Shown in pieces: positions 1-10,203 of a DNA stretch of 64,000 bases; position 1 is the first letter of the stretch; the number at the start of each line of letters is the position of its first letter. Made by a program: the position numbers and the translations under genes. The notes beneath the pieces are model-generated. The model was not told the DNA's origin. It did not search any database and saw only the letters and a program-made list of their open reading frames with translations. Source of the stretch: Urophycis tenuis (lineage: Eukaryota; Chordata; Actinopteri; Gadiformes; Phycidae); the NCBI GenBank assembly GCA_036785325.1, contig JAXIVH010000013.1, forward strand, positions 2,177,241-2,241,240. Reading direction: 5' to 3'.

Positions 1-191
1 TGCCTCATTTAGGCTTAATCAACACAGGCAGGATTGTCATGATTGTATTTTTCTATGTTTCTCATAGCAATGCAGAACGTTGTGTGCAGACAGGGAAGTA
101 CAGGTGAATGACCCGCATGCTGCTGGTTGAAGCATGAGGCTCTTATCACATACTTTAAGGTGCACAAAACTACACACACTCAAAGGAAAGG

Positions 192-240
192 ATGTGTGTG
201 TGTGTGTGTGTGAGTGTGTGTGGTGTGTGTGTGTGTGTGT

Positions 241-322
<82 letters not shown>

Positions 323-352
323 CGTGCATGCGTGTGTGCGTGTGTCTGTGTG
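192..352. repeat. (TG)n microsatellite
   Basis: A nearly pure TG dinucleotide run of about 160 bp with a few GG and GC interruptions. It generates spurious cysteine/valine and histidine/threonine open frames on both strands. Confidence 0.97.
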
Positions 353-555
353 GGTGCGTGCATCTCTGTTAATGACATCACCCTAATCAGACTGTCAATC
401 AGCGGTCCCCGTGGAGGGGGAGTTCCACAGCGACAGACCATAATACCCAGGCTCTCCGGTGCGAGTAACCTTTGCCTCCAATGATGAGCTCTCATATCCG
501 AGCCGTAAACCCGGAGGCGGGCCACGCTATTGGTCAGCCGACACTATGGACGGCT

Positions 556-586
556 GGGGGGGGTGGGGGGGGGGGGGGGGGAGGGG
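556..586. repeat. Poly-G tract
   Basis: About 30 bases of nearly uninterrupted G with a single T. It is G-quadruplex-capable, and its length is likely to be unreliable in assembly. Confidence 0.9.
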
Positions 587-1132
587 CCACAGGGGACCTT
601 TGAGCTTAACAATAACATTTACATTAAGCAGTGAGAAAGGAAATGTCAGCGTTGCCAAACACGGAAGCTCCTGTTTGACGTGCCATCTCTTATCACCTTC
701 ACTATTACTGCTGCAGCGGCCAGTCAAGGTTCACCAGCAGAGCACACTCAGCCCCCACCCTCCCCGCCACCCTTTCAAAACACACACACACACACACCTG
801 TCTACCCTCCTTCACCTCCTCTTTTATGTTGCTCCCTGCTCTTTCTTTCCCTCGTTCTCCCCTCCCTCCTCCCCTCCCCCCTCGCTGCCAGCAGCCCTGC
901 TCTGTGTGCTTTGTTAATATTGACTCTCCTGACTAACACTGCCACTATTGAGTCAAACACAGCCCTGTTTGACCAGAATTAGAACATCATTCAGATAACA
1001 GCCACAGACCTGTCCGTGCTGAGGGGGCGTGGCGCTGAGGGGGAGACCGCCACGGAGAGGAGAGGAGGGGGGGAGAAAAACCAAACAAGCTGGTGACAGT
1101 CAGTGGGGGATGAGGGAGAGGTCAGAGGTCGG

Positions 1133-1264
1133 GGTGTGTGTGTGTGTGTGTGCTTGTACGTGTGTGGGGGGGGGGGGGGCTGTCATCTGTAGCTAGTTGG
1201 CTACACAAATGCAGCAAAAGAAAACTAAAAGTAATCATGCGTATGCACGCATACGCACACATGC

Positions 1265-1312
<48 letters not shown>

Positions 1313-1326
1313 GCACACACACACAC
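1133..1326. repeat. Cluster of (GT)n, poly-G and (CA)n tracts
   Basis: A GT run at 1133-1151, a 14-base G run at 1166-1179, and a CA run of about 60 bp at 1267-1326 ending in AGAGAG. There is no coding signal between them. Confidence 0.9.
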
Positions 1327-1738
1327 AGAGAGAGACACAGCACAAAAACCTGCAAAATCTTTTCAAATGTGTCATAGCATGTTACCCTCTCTCTAACACA
1401 CACACGCGCGCCTGTGAGAGGACACTTCGATTACATCCCGCCAACCTTCAGCGGGGCCGTCCATCTGGGCTCACACACACAGGCTGCGGTGGTCAGCCGT
1501 GGCTAACGCGGCCCTGAGGTGGCAGGTTCAGATGAGTGTGCGCCGCCGGCGGCCACACAGAAGCTCGCTTTCTGCCTCTCTGCTTCCATCCCATCCCCTG
1601 CAGGCCCCCGGCTCCATCGCCGTGGGTTATGTACTCACTCAGTCGTGTGAGCTAAATGAACCATCCGTAATGTTAATGAGAGAGGAAGGGGAACGGGAAG
1701 AGATTGTGAGAGAGGCAGAAGCACAGTGAGCGATTGAG

Positions 1739-1838
1739 GGGAATGGAGAGAGAGAAGGAGGGGGGAGAGAGAGAGACAGCGAGAGACAGATATATATATA
1801 TATAGAGAGAGAGAGAGGGAGAGAGAGGGAGGGGGGTA
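1739..1838. repeat. (GA)n/(TA)n compound microsatellite
   Basis: Purine-rich GA/GGA sequence interrupted by a TA run of about 14 bases near 1789-1803, then more GA. This is simple-sequence DNA. Confidence 0.88.
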
Positions 1839-2179
1839 AACTCAGTGATGCTCATGATGTCGGAGGGAATGGAATGGATGTCATGTCATTTTTGCCACAG
1901 TGAGATTTTCAATTCGCTTTAATTGAGTTTTCAAGCTGTTCACATTGCCCCACCTGACTCTCAGAATCTAAAGTCAGTCGCAATATCGTTGCCCGTCAGG
2001 TTACTGTCACTGAACCACGTCACTCTGGAGAGCGGCTAAGGGTTTGTTCTGAGTACATAACATAACATCACATGAACATAACACCCACCACGGAGAGAGC
2101 AGACGTCCTCCACAGAACAACGTAGCAGGGCGTTGTAACAGCGGTCAAGTCACACCCCAGTTACACTGTCACTTCACAA

Positions 2180-2350
2180 CACTCCTTACTGTCTAATCAC
2201 ATTCATCCAAAGCCACGTACAGAGTAAATCAGCAGTTCAAGAACACCTACAGGTTGATTACAGGTACAGACTGTGGACATCGGGGATCAAAACCCAGAAC
2301 CTTTTGGCTGAGAGAACCTGAAGCACTGAGACACTAAGACCCTGAGCACA
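2180..2350 (-). mobile_element. tRNA-derived SINE fragment (old copy)
   Basis: Read on the minus strand, the block has a B-box-like GGTTCTGGGTTTTGATCCC and, about 110 bases later, GGCTTTGGATGAATG. That tail resembles the conserved 3' domain of fish SINEs (CGCTTTGGA-AAA). The segment at 25.25-25.44 kb has the same order of features, including the AAAGGTTCTGGGTTT block and a CTTTGGATGAA tail. I infer that both are diverged copies of one family. The ends were not resolved. Confidence 0.55.
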
Positions 2351-3087
2351 AGAGACTGTTTCTGTAACTATGGCCAATGTTTGAATAATGACCTGCAGGT
2401 TTACAGCAGAAGGTATGAGGTAACATGACATCAGTAACAGTATTTTTAGTTCCAATGGCGTTGTGGTTCCACTTGACCTCTCGTCATCACGCTCATTTGC
2501 ACTTGGCATTCACAAGATGGAGCCTGTTATTCCTGGTCTCGGGGAAATATTCAGAGCATTTCTTCTTCTTTGCACCGCTTCGATAGATTCCAACCAAATT
2601 AGTTTCACATAAATATTGGAGTTGGCACGCAATAAAGCATTTTGTGAGGAGGAAAAAGCCACTGGCACTACTGATGCGTTTATCCACGCAGCGCAGAAGA
2701 AAGAGTGGGGGAGACGCCTATAGCCTGTTCTCCATTAGAAGCTACTCTGTTGCTCTGCAAACAGACAGGATGCTAGCCAAACAAGCTTATTCGAGGGGGT
2801 TCTGCGCGGACCGTGTTAGCTCAGCAAATCCAGCTCCACAAACACGCTTCAAAAGAAGCCTGTTATCTGCACAGAGTCTTTGATGTGGTGTATTGATCAT
2901 GCAGGAGGCTGTGAGAAGAGAAGGGACACTGGGTGGAGGGTTTAGTATTCTGCCCCGGGCCAACAGTGGAATAGATTACAACCGCACACACAAAGAAAAA
3001 CAACAAGCACTCGTTCACACACACACCACACCACCCTGCTCTGAGTTATGACAACATGCCTATCTATCTTCTTCCTGTCGGTGGGAG

Positions 3088-3298
3088 GAAGAGGGGGAGG
3101 AAGACGGGGAGGAGGGGGAGGAGGAGGAGGAAGGGGGGGGGGAGGAGACAGGGGAGGAGGAGGAGGAGGAGGAGGAGGAGGAGGAGGAGGAGACAGGGAG
3201 GAGGGGGGAGGAGGGGGAGGAGGAGGAGGAGGGGGGAGGAGGAGGGGGGAGGAGAGGGGAGGAGACGGGGGAGGAGAGGGGAGGAGGAGGAAGAAGAG
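3088..3298. repeat. Polypurine GGA tract (about 210 bp)
   Basis: The plus strand is almost entirely purine, built from GGAGGA and GGGG units with only a few pyrimidines, the C residues in GACGGG and GACAGG. It has mirror symmetry and many G-runs, so it could form H-DNA or G-quadruplexes. The glycine/arginine and proline frames it creates are artefacts of composition. Confidence 0.93.
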
Positions 3299-4259
3299 AT
3301 TAGAGCCTGTGAGAAAAAAAAATGTAGCAGCAATTAGATGGCTTGGTCCCGGGGAAGGCCCATTATGTGTACGGTCGTCATGGTAACGAGCAGCCAGAGA
3401 GAAGGAAGCTGAAACAGGGGACCACACCTTTACACAGCCAACACCATGATTCAGTGGACTTGAAGGACATTTGTGCTCCTTTCAAACATGCAGCATACAT
3501 CCCAAAAAAAAAAGTATTGTGCATACAAACAGTTGAGCAAATAGTATAAAAACCATTGTTCTAAGAACACAACAGATGGCTATCATTATTAATTCCTCTG
3601 GGAACTTTGGTTGTTTGATGATAATCTAACACAGTGGCGTAATGACGCGCAAATGTGTCTAGCGATAAGCGGAGCAGGCAGCAGCAGCAGCGTGGCGGAC
3701 ACGACGTGACACACAGTCTGCCTATGGAAAGATAAACAAAGTCTGCTGTGCTTAGCGCGGGTAAAACAACCACCCACAGCTCTGCCTCTGCCTCACACTG
3801 GGACCATTAGTCAGAATGAATCCTCCGCTAGCCGTCCTGGTGTTTGCCTAAGCAGGCCTTGCGAGGAGCAGGGCGAGCCTTATTTGAAGTCTCGCTTCAG
3901 TGTCTCTCTGTGGCAGAAAGGCCTGAGTGTTCCCGCAGCACGGCTCGGATGCTAATGTGAAGCGCCGTGCGTAACGTGGATGAGCTTCACAGCGAGGACC
4001 CACAGCCACGCACAGAGCCCCAGGGGGGGGGGGGCTTCTGCCCCGTCAAGCCAGCCAGGATTTCCCCCCATGACGGATCCACCCTCTTCACCCTCGACAT
4101 GGCAATGCTGTGCTCTTCACTCATCAGATTAACAAATCAGGTTTCATTGGTGAGTGTTTCTTGGTGTCTTAATATCATGATTCAAGTCTGCAGCAAAGTA
4201 AATGTGTCTTTATTTTGTTTGTCATTAGAAGGGAGAAAATTAGCTTTGGATGTGACGTG

Positions 4260-4580
4260 AACAACTTTCCAATTGTTCATCACAGTTTCCCACATGGAAT
4301 GTTTAAGGAACAGAAGGAAGAAGAGATAAACAGTCGAGGCGTTTTATTTGCATTGGAGTCATAGTTTGTGTGAAGATGTTTATGCAAATATGAAAATCAT
4401 GCAAGGCTATTTCACTATCCTGCCTATGCAAATGGCATGCTTCATTTTCGTTCCTGCACAATTATGGAACTGACAACTTCAAAGGAAAACTATTTTTGTC
4501 ATGCAATTTTGAGTTATTGATAATACGCCGTGCCTTTTAAAGCAGACTGGGCAACGGCAGTATTAAATAAAGCTTGTAAT
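4260..4580. promoter_or_regulatory. Candidate enhancer: AT-rich segment with two octamer motifs
   Basis: Two perfect ATGCAAAT octamers (POU/Oct-factor sites) lie at 4382-4389 and 4426-4433, with a partial ATGCAA between them. The surrounding 300 bases are complex, low in repeats and unlike the neighbouring microsatellites. Clustered octamers in non-repetitive intergenic DNA are typical of conserved developmental enhancers. Function is inferred only. Confidence 0.3.
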
Positions 4581-5020
4581 TGACTTCATTTAATTTGGGA
4601 TCATTGCAACGCAATGTGCACTCATTTCTGAATGACGGCGTTGGATGGGAAGCCGTGCAGAACCGCGTGTGAATCCAATGAGCCTGGCGCAGGAGGTCCG
4701 TCCTGCTTCGATCAGCGCTGACCCGAGACGCGCCTCAAACGGAGAGATCAGCCGCATGCAGGAAAGAAAGGGGGAAAAAAACCTATTTGATGTTTTTGTC
4801 AGATACACATTGTGGTTCCACTGAAAGCAAGTCGACGGAAATCAGACGTGGCATTCTGTCACCGCAGTAAGGACACAGCCAGTGAGAGTGCAGCCAAGCC
4901 ACATGCACTGGGCACAGAGAACAGATCACACTGACAGCTGCAAGCACTTAGGCTGCTGCCAAGAAAAAGACAAGGCAGAGAGAAAGAGGGAAAAAAAACT
5001 CTATTCAGCCCACTTTGGCT

Positions 5021-5021
<1 letters not shown>

Positions 5022-5063
<42 letters not shown>

Positions 5064-5243
5064 ACACGCACACACACACACACACACACACACGTGCACA
5101 CACAGAGACACACGTGCACAGACACACGCACACACACAGACACGCACGCACACATGCATGCACACACATACAAACTGCACACACACATACACACACACAC
5201 ACACACACACAAGCATTCACACACATACAGACACAAGCACACA
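5022..5243. repeat. (CA)n microsatellite, interrupted
   Basis: About 220 bp of CA repeats with CGTG, GAGA and TGCATG interruptions, which point to an old and partly degenerate array. Confidence 0.95.
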
Positions 5244-5660
5244 AACAACAGCTTCCCAATATTTCCAGTACGACTCAGAATTGCTTTGGTCAGGGATCAA
5301 CCTTTTCAGTGCTAATGATGAGCCGCTACGCTGAGCATGAGGAAGAGAATACGCCGTGCTTGTTGTTGTGGTGTACGACCACAGGACGACGGTCTGCGTT
5401 GAACTAGAAATTAGAATAAAACTAAAGTACAGTCGCCCACAAATTCTAGGAGTGGATTATTATGTGACCACCAAACCAACACACTGAGTAACAAGCCACA
5501 AGCGACAGAACTTCAATTTTCACCACAGAAGGAAGAGGAAGCAGCGAGATAGAGGGGGGGGGGGATCCAAACCAATAACACCCCGCTTTACCCATTACAG
5601 CAATTAATGTCCAACTCAACGCAGTTCTGGAGATGATGAAATCATAGCTCACCTTGGGGA

Positions 5661-5695
5661 CCCCCCCCCCCCCCCCCCCTCTCTCTCTCTCTGTT

Positions 5696-5758
<63 letters not shown>

Positions 5759-5765
5759 CTCTGTC

Positions 5766-5821
<56 letters not shown>

Positions 5822-5887
5822 GCTATCTCTCTCTACTTGTGACCTGCACCAGAGAAAGAGAGAGAGAATTAATGAGAAAGAAAGAGC

Positions 5888-5942
<55 letters not shown>

Positions 5943-5979
5943 GCAGAGCCACTAACACACACACACACACACACACACA
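5661..5979. repeat. Poly-C, (CT)n and (GA)n inverted microsatellite pair
   Basis: The order is a 19-base C run at 5661-5679, about 140 bp of CT at 5680-5820, a 30-base unique spacer, about 90 bp of GA at 5851-5940 and a CA run at 5955-5979. The CT and GA arms are reverse complements, so the strand could fold into a long hairpin or cruciform. Confidence 0.93.
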
Positions 5980-6696
5980 GACTCAGCCCTGCCCTCACTG
6001 TCCAAGCTGCATCAAGGCAGAGCTGGTTCATTGGTGGGTGAACGGTGGAGATGAGAATAACACCGCAGAGTAAACCAGATGGGTCCCACGATACCAGGAG
6101 ATAACTGGCGGCTTGTCAACAGCCATCTGCATTCCCACATCTTTCAGCTTGACACGTTTGAGCGGTGGAAAAAGTCATGGCAGCGAGCGTGTCTGAGCTT
6201 CATCTAGCGAAGCTAAGCTGTTCTCATGCAGTATTCAAACACATTGGCCCCACACTGAAGTCACTTCAACAGAGCTCTGCTGTCTTCACTAGTGAAACGA
6301 AGACAAGGTTTCAGTAGCGGGTCAAGGTTCACCCCAGCAGGTGGGAATTCACAAGCATGAATGAATTAATGGATGAGTAAGTGAATACATGCATGAATGA
6401 ATGAATAAATGAACGAATTAATTCATTGATTTGTCGATTCATTAACGAACAGCGTCACAAACTGGCACGATGTGAAAGCAAACACATGTTCTCAGCGGTG
6501 ACTGCGACGTGTGAGGGACTGCAGGCCTGCTACAAAGTGAGTGTCTGTGACTGTGGAAATGAAGACAGGCTTTCAACGACTCACACTGGCCCGCTGTTTC
6601 CTAGAAAACCTAAGAAGGAGAGAATGACGAAACCTGTGGCCTCTTCTGCCCACTTCCAGTCTCACGGCTAACCCGTTAGGACATCCAGACGACATG

Positions 6697-6718
6697 GGGG
6701 GGGGGGGGGGGGGGGGGA
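6697..6718. repeat. Poly-G tract
   Basis: About 21 consecutive G residues preceded by ACAT. It is a homopolymer likely to vary in length. Confidence 0.88.
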
Positions 6719-8184
6719 GATCATTACAAGTGCTTGCCGCGACATTAACCTCCCCTGCCCAGCCCCCACCCCTACCCCCTCCAAGTCTTCAGCCGCTCCT
6801 GTTGGGTTGTTATGGTGGGGGAATTTAAGACCCCCTTCATACCGCTCATGCTCCGAGCCGCCAAGGATAGCATCGTTCCTGGTAGGATTACACTTTCATC
6901 ACCCCTATTTAAAAATCATGGCCACTTTTCACAGGCCGAGTCGGGAGAGTGTGCTAATGATATAGGCAGGGTGAGGTCATTAACCCTCAGCGAGGCAAAT
7001 TGGTCGGAGCAAAATATCCAACATGTCGCTTAACGGTAAAGTCAGGCGCCGTACACTTGAGAACTCAATGAGTGAGATGATTACAGTGATTTTAAATAGA
7101 GCTCAGTAAAAAAAACTATTATAATTCCTGTCGAGAAATAGTTGGAAATAGCTGTAGCTTTTAACCTTTTACCCTTTTTAAAAGGGAGTACTTTAAACCA
7201 TCTGCGATATTATAGACGCATGCAATTTCCAACACAACACGCATGAGCACCAGTGTCACGGTGGTGAACTGTGGCTCCACTGCGGTGCCATCCCTCTTCA
7301 GCTAAAGGAGACCTTGAGCACTCCAACTTCCACTGAAGAGATGAAACATCTCCATTCTAAACAGGCCAGCTCGGGAGCAGGTGGAATAGACACATGCATA
7401 GCAAAGTAAAACGCAACTAAATACCCTTAAGTGCATGAACAAGTAAAGAACATTTGTGCTCATGAGGTTAGAGCAGGGAGAAGCTTAAATGTTTCATCTC
7501 AAGGTGTTGGCGTGGGTGTGTTTTATTAACAAAATTAATATCTAAGGTGTTATGTTTACCCATTTTCTTCCTCAAGCGCATTCACTGATGTCACTTTTAA
7601 TCAGGACATGTGTGGGAGTGAAATAACAAAAGAAAACAACACAGGGAATACAGAGTTCTTATAGAGATACACAGTAGTAGCCGGGTAATGGAGACCTATG
7701 TGTGATGAGCAATTGATATAAAAGGCATGATGAGGCCCATCAAACAGAGACCCAGTCAAAAAGCAAACCACTCAATATAGAAGTGAATGTAATGGCTGCT
7801 GGCTGCCCTGGGCTCTTGACCCTCTCCAAGAGGTTCTATGTTAGTCACTCTCTACTGCGTTCCAATTGAAACTCAGCCAGACTGCTTGTAGATGGGATTT
7901 CAACCACGGGATTTCAAGGTACATGGGTTAATGGAGTTTAACCAATGGCTGTGGGTTGATGCAGACATTGACGACGTGGTAGTTAGGTAGGGATTACTTA
8001 CCAGGCCAATAACTGTATACCTCCAGGCATCATGCAAATGTACAAGGACTGTATGATCCCATTAAGGAGGAAAGTTGTTTTATGCAAAGCTCATGAGGAG
8101 AAATACGCCTCCACACAGGAAGTCAATGAGGACCAAGCAGGACTGAGCAGTGCAAGAGTTTTGGAGGAATGATTAGATGTATTC

Positions 8185-8198
8185 TGATGACGTCATCA
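8185..8198. promoter_or_regulatory. Perfect CRE-type palindrome
   Basis: TGATGACGTCATCA is a perfect 14-bp palindrome centred on the TGACGTCA core bound by CREB/ATF and bZIP factors. It lies far from any recognised gene start, so a regulatory role is speculative. Confidence 0.3.
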
Positions 8199-8518
8199 CA
8201 CCAAATGGTCACTATCTTGTGCATTCTTAAAGACGTCTTATCACATGGGTGTTCCCTTCAGTGTACAACTGAAGTTACTTGTTACTGTCTTTGTAGTCAG
8301 TGTAACTCACACAGTACTTGCTTCAAGCAATTTTGTTATAGATATCCATTGTGGCTGTTGTTTGGAAAGATGTTGCTTCTAAAGTCATTTGATTCACATT
8401 TGTATGCAAATGGAGTCAACGAAGACTGGTCGTGGACAATGGATGAAATGAGTATGATTTCCAGGCCCTTGGCATGTATACAGATCTGTATAAGCTATCT
8501 CTCTCTCTCCAATTATTA

Positions 8519-8550
8519 GGGACCGAGCCTGTGAAACAGGACGAGGTCCC
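8519..8550. repeat. Nested hairpin, possible mobile-element end
   Basis: GGGACC (8519-8524) pairs with GGTCCC (8545-8550). Inside, CCTGT (8528-8532) pairs with ACAGG (8536-8540) around a three-base loop. A T-rich stretch and a TTA run follow. The compact two-stem structure looks like the end of a dispersed element, but I cannot assign a family. Confidence 0.4.
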
Positions 8551-9432
8551 TTTTGTTTTTGATTCGTTTATTATTATTATTATTTCTAGGAACTTTGAAG
8601 TTGATTTGCGCTATCTAACCCTATATGAAATTTTTATTACATTTGATCAATGGCTGGATCAGCTGAGCTAACAAGTAAATAAGGTGTTTAGCCGATGCCA
8701 TTTCAGGAAAGCCTGGTTATGCTTTCCCTTCACTGATAGCGCATCTGAATCCAGTCCAATTCAGCATTTGAGCGATGAAGCCTTGTGCCTCATCCCTGCA
8801 ACGTTTCAAGCTATACAGCATTATTATTAGTCCCTGAGGCCACTGACAAAGCAATCAACAGTGTGGGATAGTAGGTTGCCTTGTGGACAACACTCATAAA
8901 CTGGAAGGAAGACACCTTTATACCGTACAGTTTGGGATTTGTTTAAATTCATACTTAATTGTTCACTTCATAACCAGAGAAAAGCCATTTCCAATAACAG
9001 GAAGCAGGCCAGGGAATAGTAACTGCAATAACTTAGTAACAATTTATTAGTTGTTTAATATTTTAGAAAATAATAATCATCCACGTTAAAAAAAAAAAAA
9101 TGATGACAGCATAGTAGAAAGCAGCCGGAGCGCCTCGTCTGTGCGGGTCCAAGTCCAGCGGTGGTTGACTGGCGCCATCTAGAGGCCGCTCACTGTTGTA
9201 CATAGTTCTGTGAACTGATAGCTAATGTCACGTATGAGATTCCAGTGCATAATATCAGAGACACTTATAGAGGAGACGGACTTTAGAAGGACTTTGATAA
9301 TATGTAGCGTCAATAATGACTATGTCGACAGTCTACATGTTTACATGTACATCAACATTGCTACTTCAAAGTCTATCTATACACACACACATACTGTATG
9401 TGAGAAGAGATACATATCTGGGATGAACATCA

Positions 9433-9515
9433 GGGCATTTAGCAGACGCTTTTGTCCAAAGTGACTTCGAACCTCCAACCCTGAGGTTAGTCGACAGCCC
9501 ACTCTGCTCGCGGGA
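9433..9515 (-). mobile_element. SINE 3' tail fragment
   Basis: The minus strand carries AAGTCACTTTGGACAAAAGC followed by GTCTGCTAAATGCCC. This is the conserved tail shared by many teleost tRNA-derived SINEs, and the copy at 30.6 kb has the same motif. Only the 3' part is recognisable. Confidence 0.6.
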
Positions 9516-9773
9516 TCAATCATATCATAGATAACGATGTGATGTCATTACAGAAATATGTAATTCTTTCAGATTGTAAATTACTCATTTGGATATACAT
9601 TTGATTTCACCCAACCATTTAGAAACTAGCTAGATTGAAGCAGTTGCCAAAGCAAAACATCTGCGTATATTGAAGGGCCAAATATAAAAGGATTTTAGTA
9701 TTTGGCCGTTCTTGAGGTTTTACCGCCGATTACAAACAAGCTCACAGAAAGATCCAACGCACAACATGAGATA

Positions 9774-9779
9774 TTTATT
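9774..9779 (-). terminator. kif23: Likely kif23 polyadenylation signal
   Basis: Canonical AATAAA on the minus strand (TTTATT on plus), 425 bases after the TGA stop at 10204-10206. It is a reasonable 3' UTR end for kif23. Confidence 0.45.
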
Positions 9780-10203
9780 TTGAACCAGCCTTGCTAGCCT
9801 AGCTCAAGATCAGCAATATACATGTACTGTTAATTGAAAATACCATCATCAGATGCAACATGGGCGAAGCAAAGTCAGCCTGCTGGTTGTACAAAAAAAA
9901 ACAGAATAAGACCCATATGAGTCGCAGTGAAATCTACTTGATTCTTTTGTGCCAAGAAACATTTCAGGGTGAAAAAGTGAAATATAAAAATATGAAAACA
10001 TGACTTGCATATTTAAGCCACATCAAGACAAAACATTTTAAATACTTTTTTTTTTCTTCACACTTTGGCATACAGACAAACACACACTTGCATATAAAAA
10101 GCATAATAATCATTCAAATACGAGTACTAGAGCTAAAACAGTATGGAGTTCCACTATTGCACTTGAGACAGCGAGGGTATGCAGACTGAAGAGGAGGTGC
10201 ACT

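Larger units (their letters stand above)
1..10203. other. Gene-free spacer rich in microsatellites
   Basis: I see no exon with splice signals and recognisable protein similarity in this stretch. The open frames present come from simple repeats (Cys/Val or His/Thr runs) or are short and without family resemblance. Contents include many CA/TG, CT/GA, GGA and poly-G tracts, SINE-like fragments near 2.2 kb and 9.4 kb, a nested hairpin at 8.52 kb, and AT-rich unique sequence with octamer motifs near 4.4 kb. The last roughly 430 bases are likely kif23 3' UTR: a minus-strand AATAAA lies at 9774-9779. The remainder may be intergenic or the intron of a gene outside the window. Confidence 0.6.

Noticed and set aside
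37..525. Open frames of Cys/Val or His/Thr across the first kilobase and other CA/TG arrays
   Set aside because: They are translations of dinucleotide repeats in several frames, without splice or codon signals.
2942..3427. Proline-rich and glycine/arginine-rich frames over the GGA tract
   Set aside because: Pure composition effects of the polypurine repeat, open on both strands.
5654..6041. Ser/Leu and Arg/Glu repeat frames
   Set aside because: Translations of CT and GA microsatellites.
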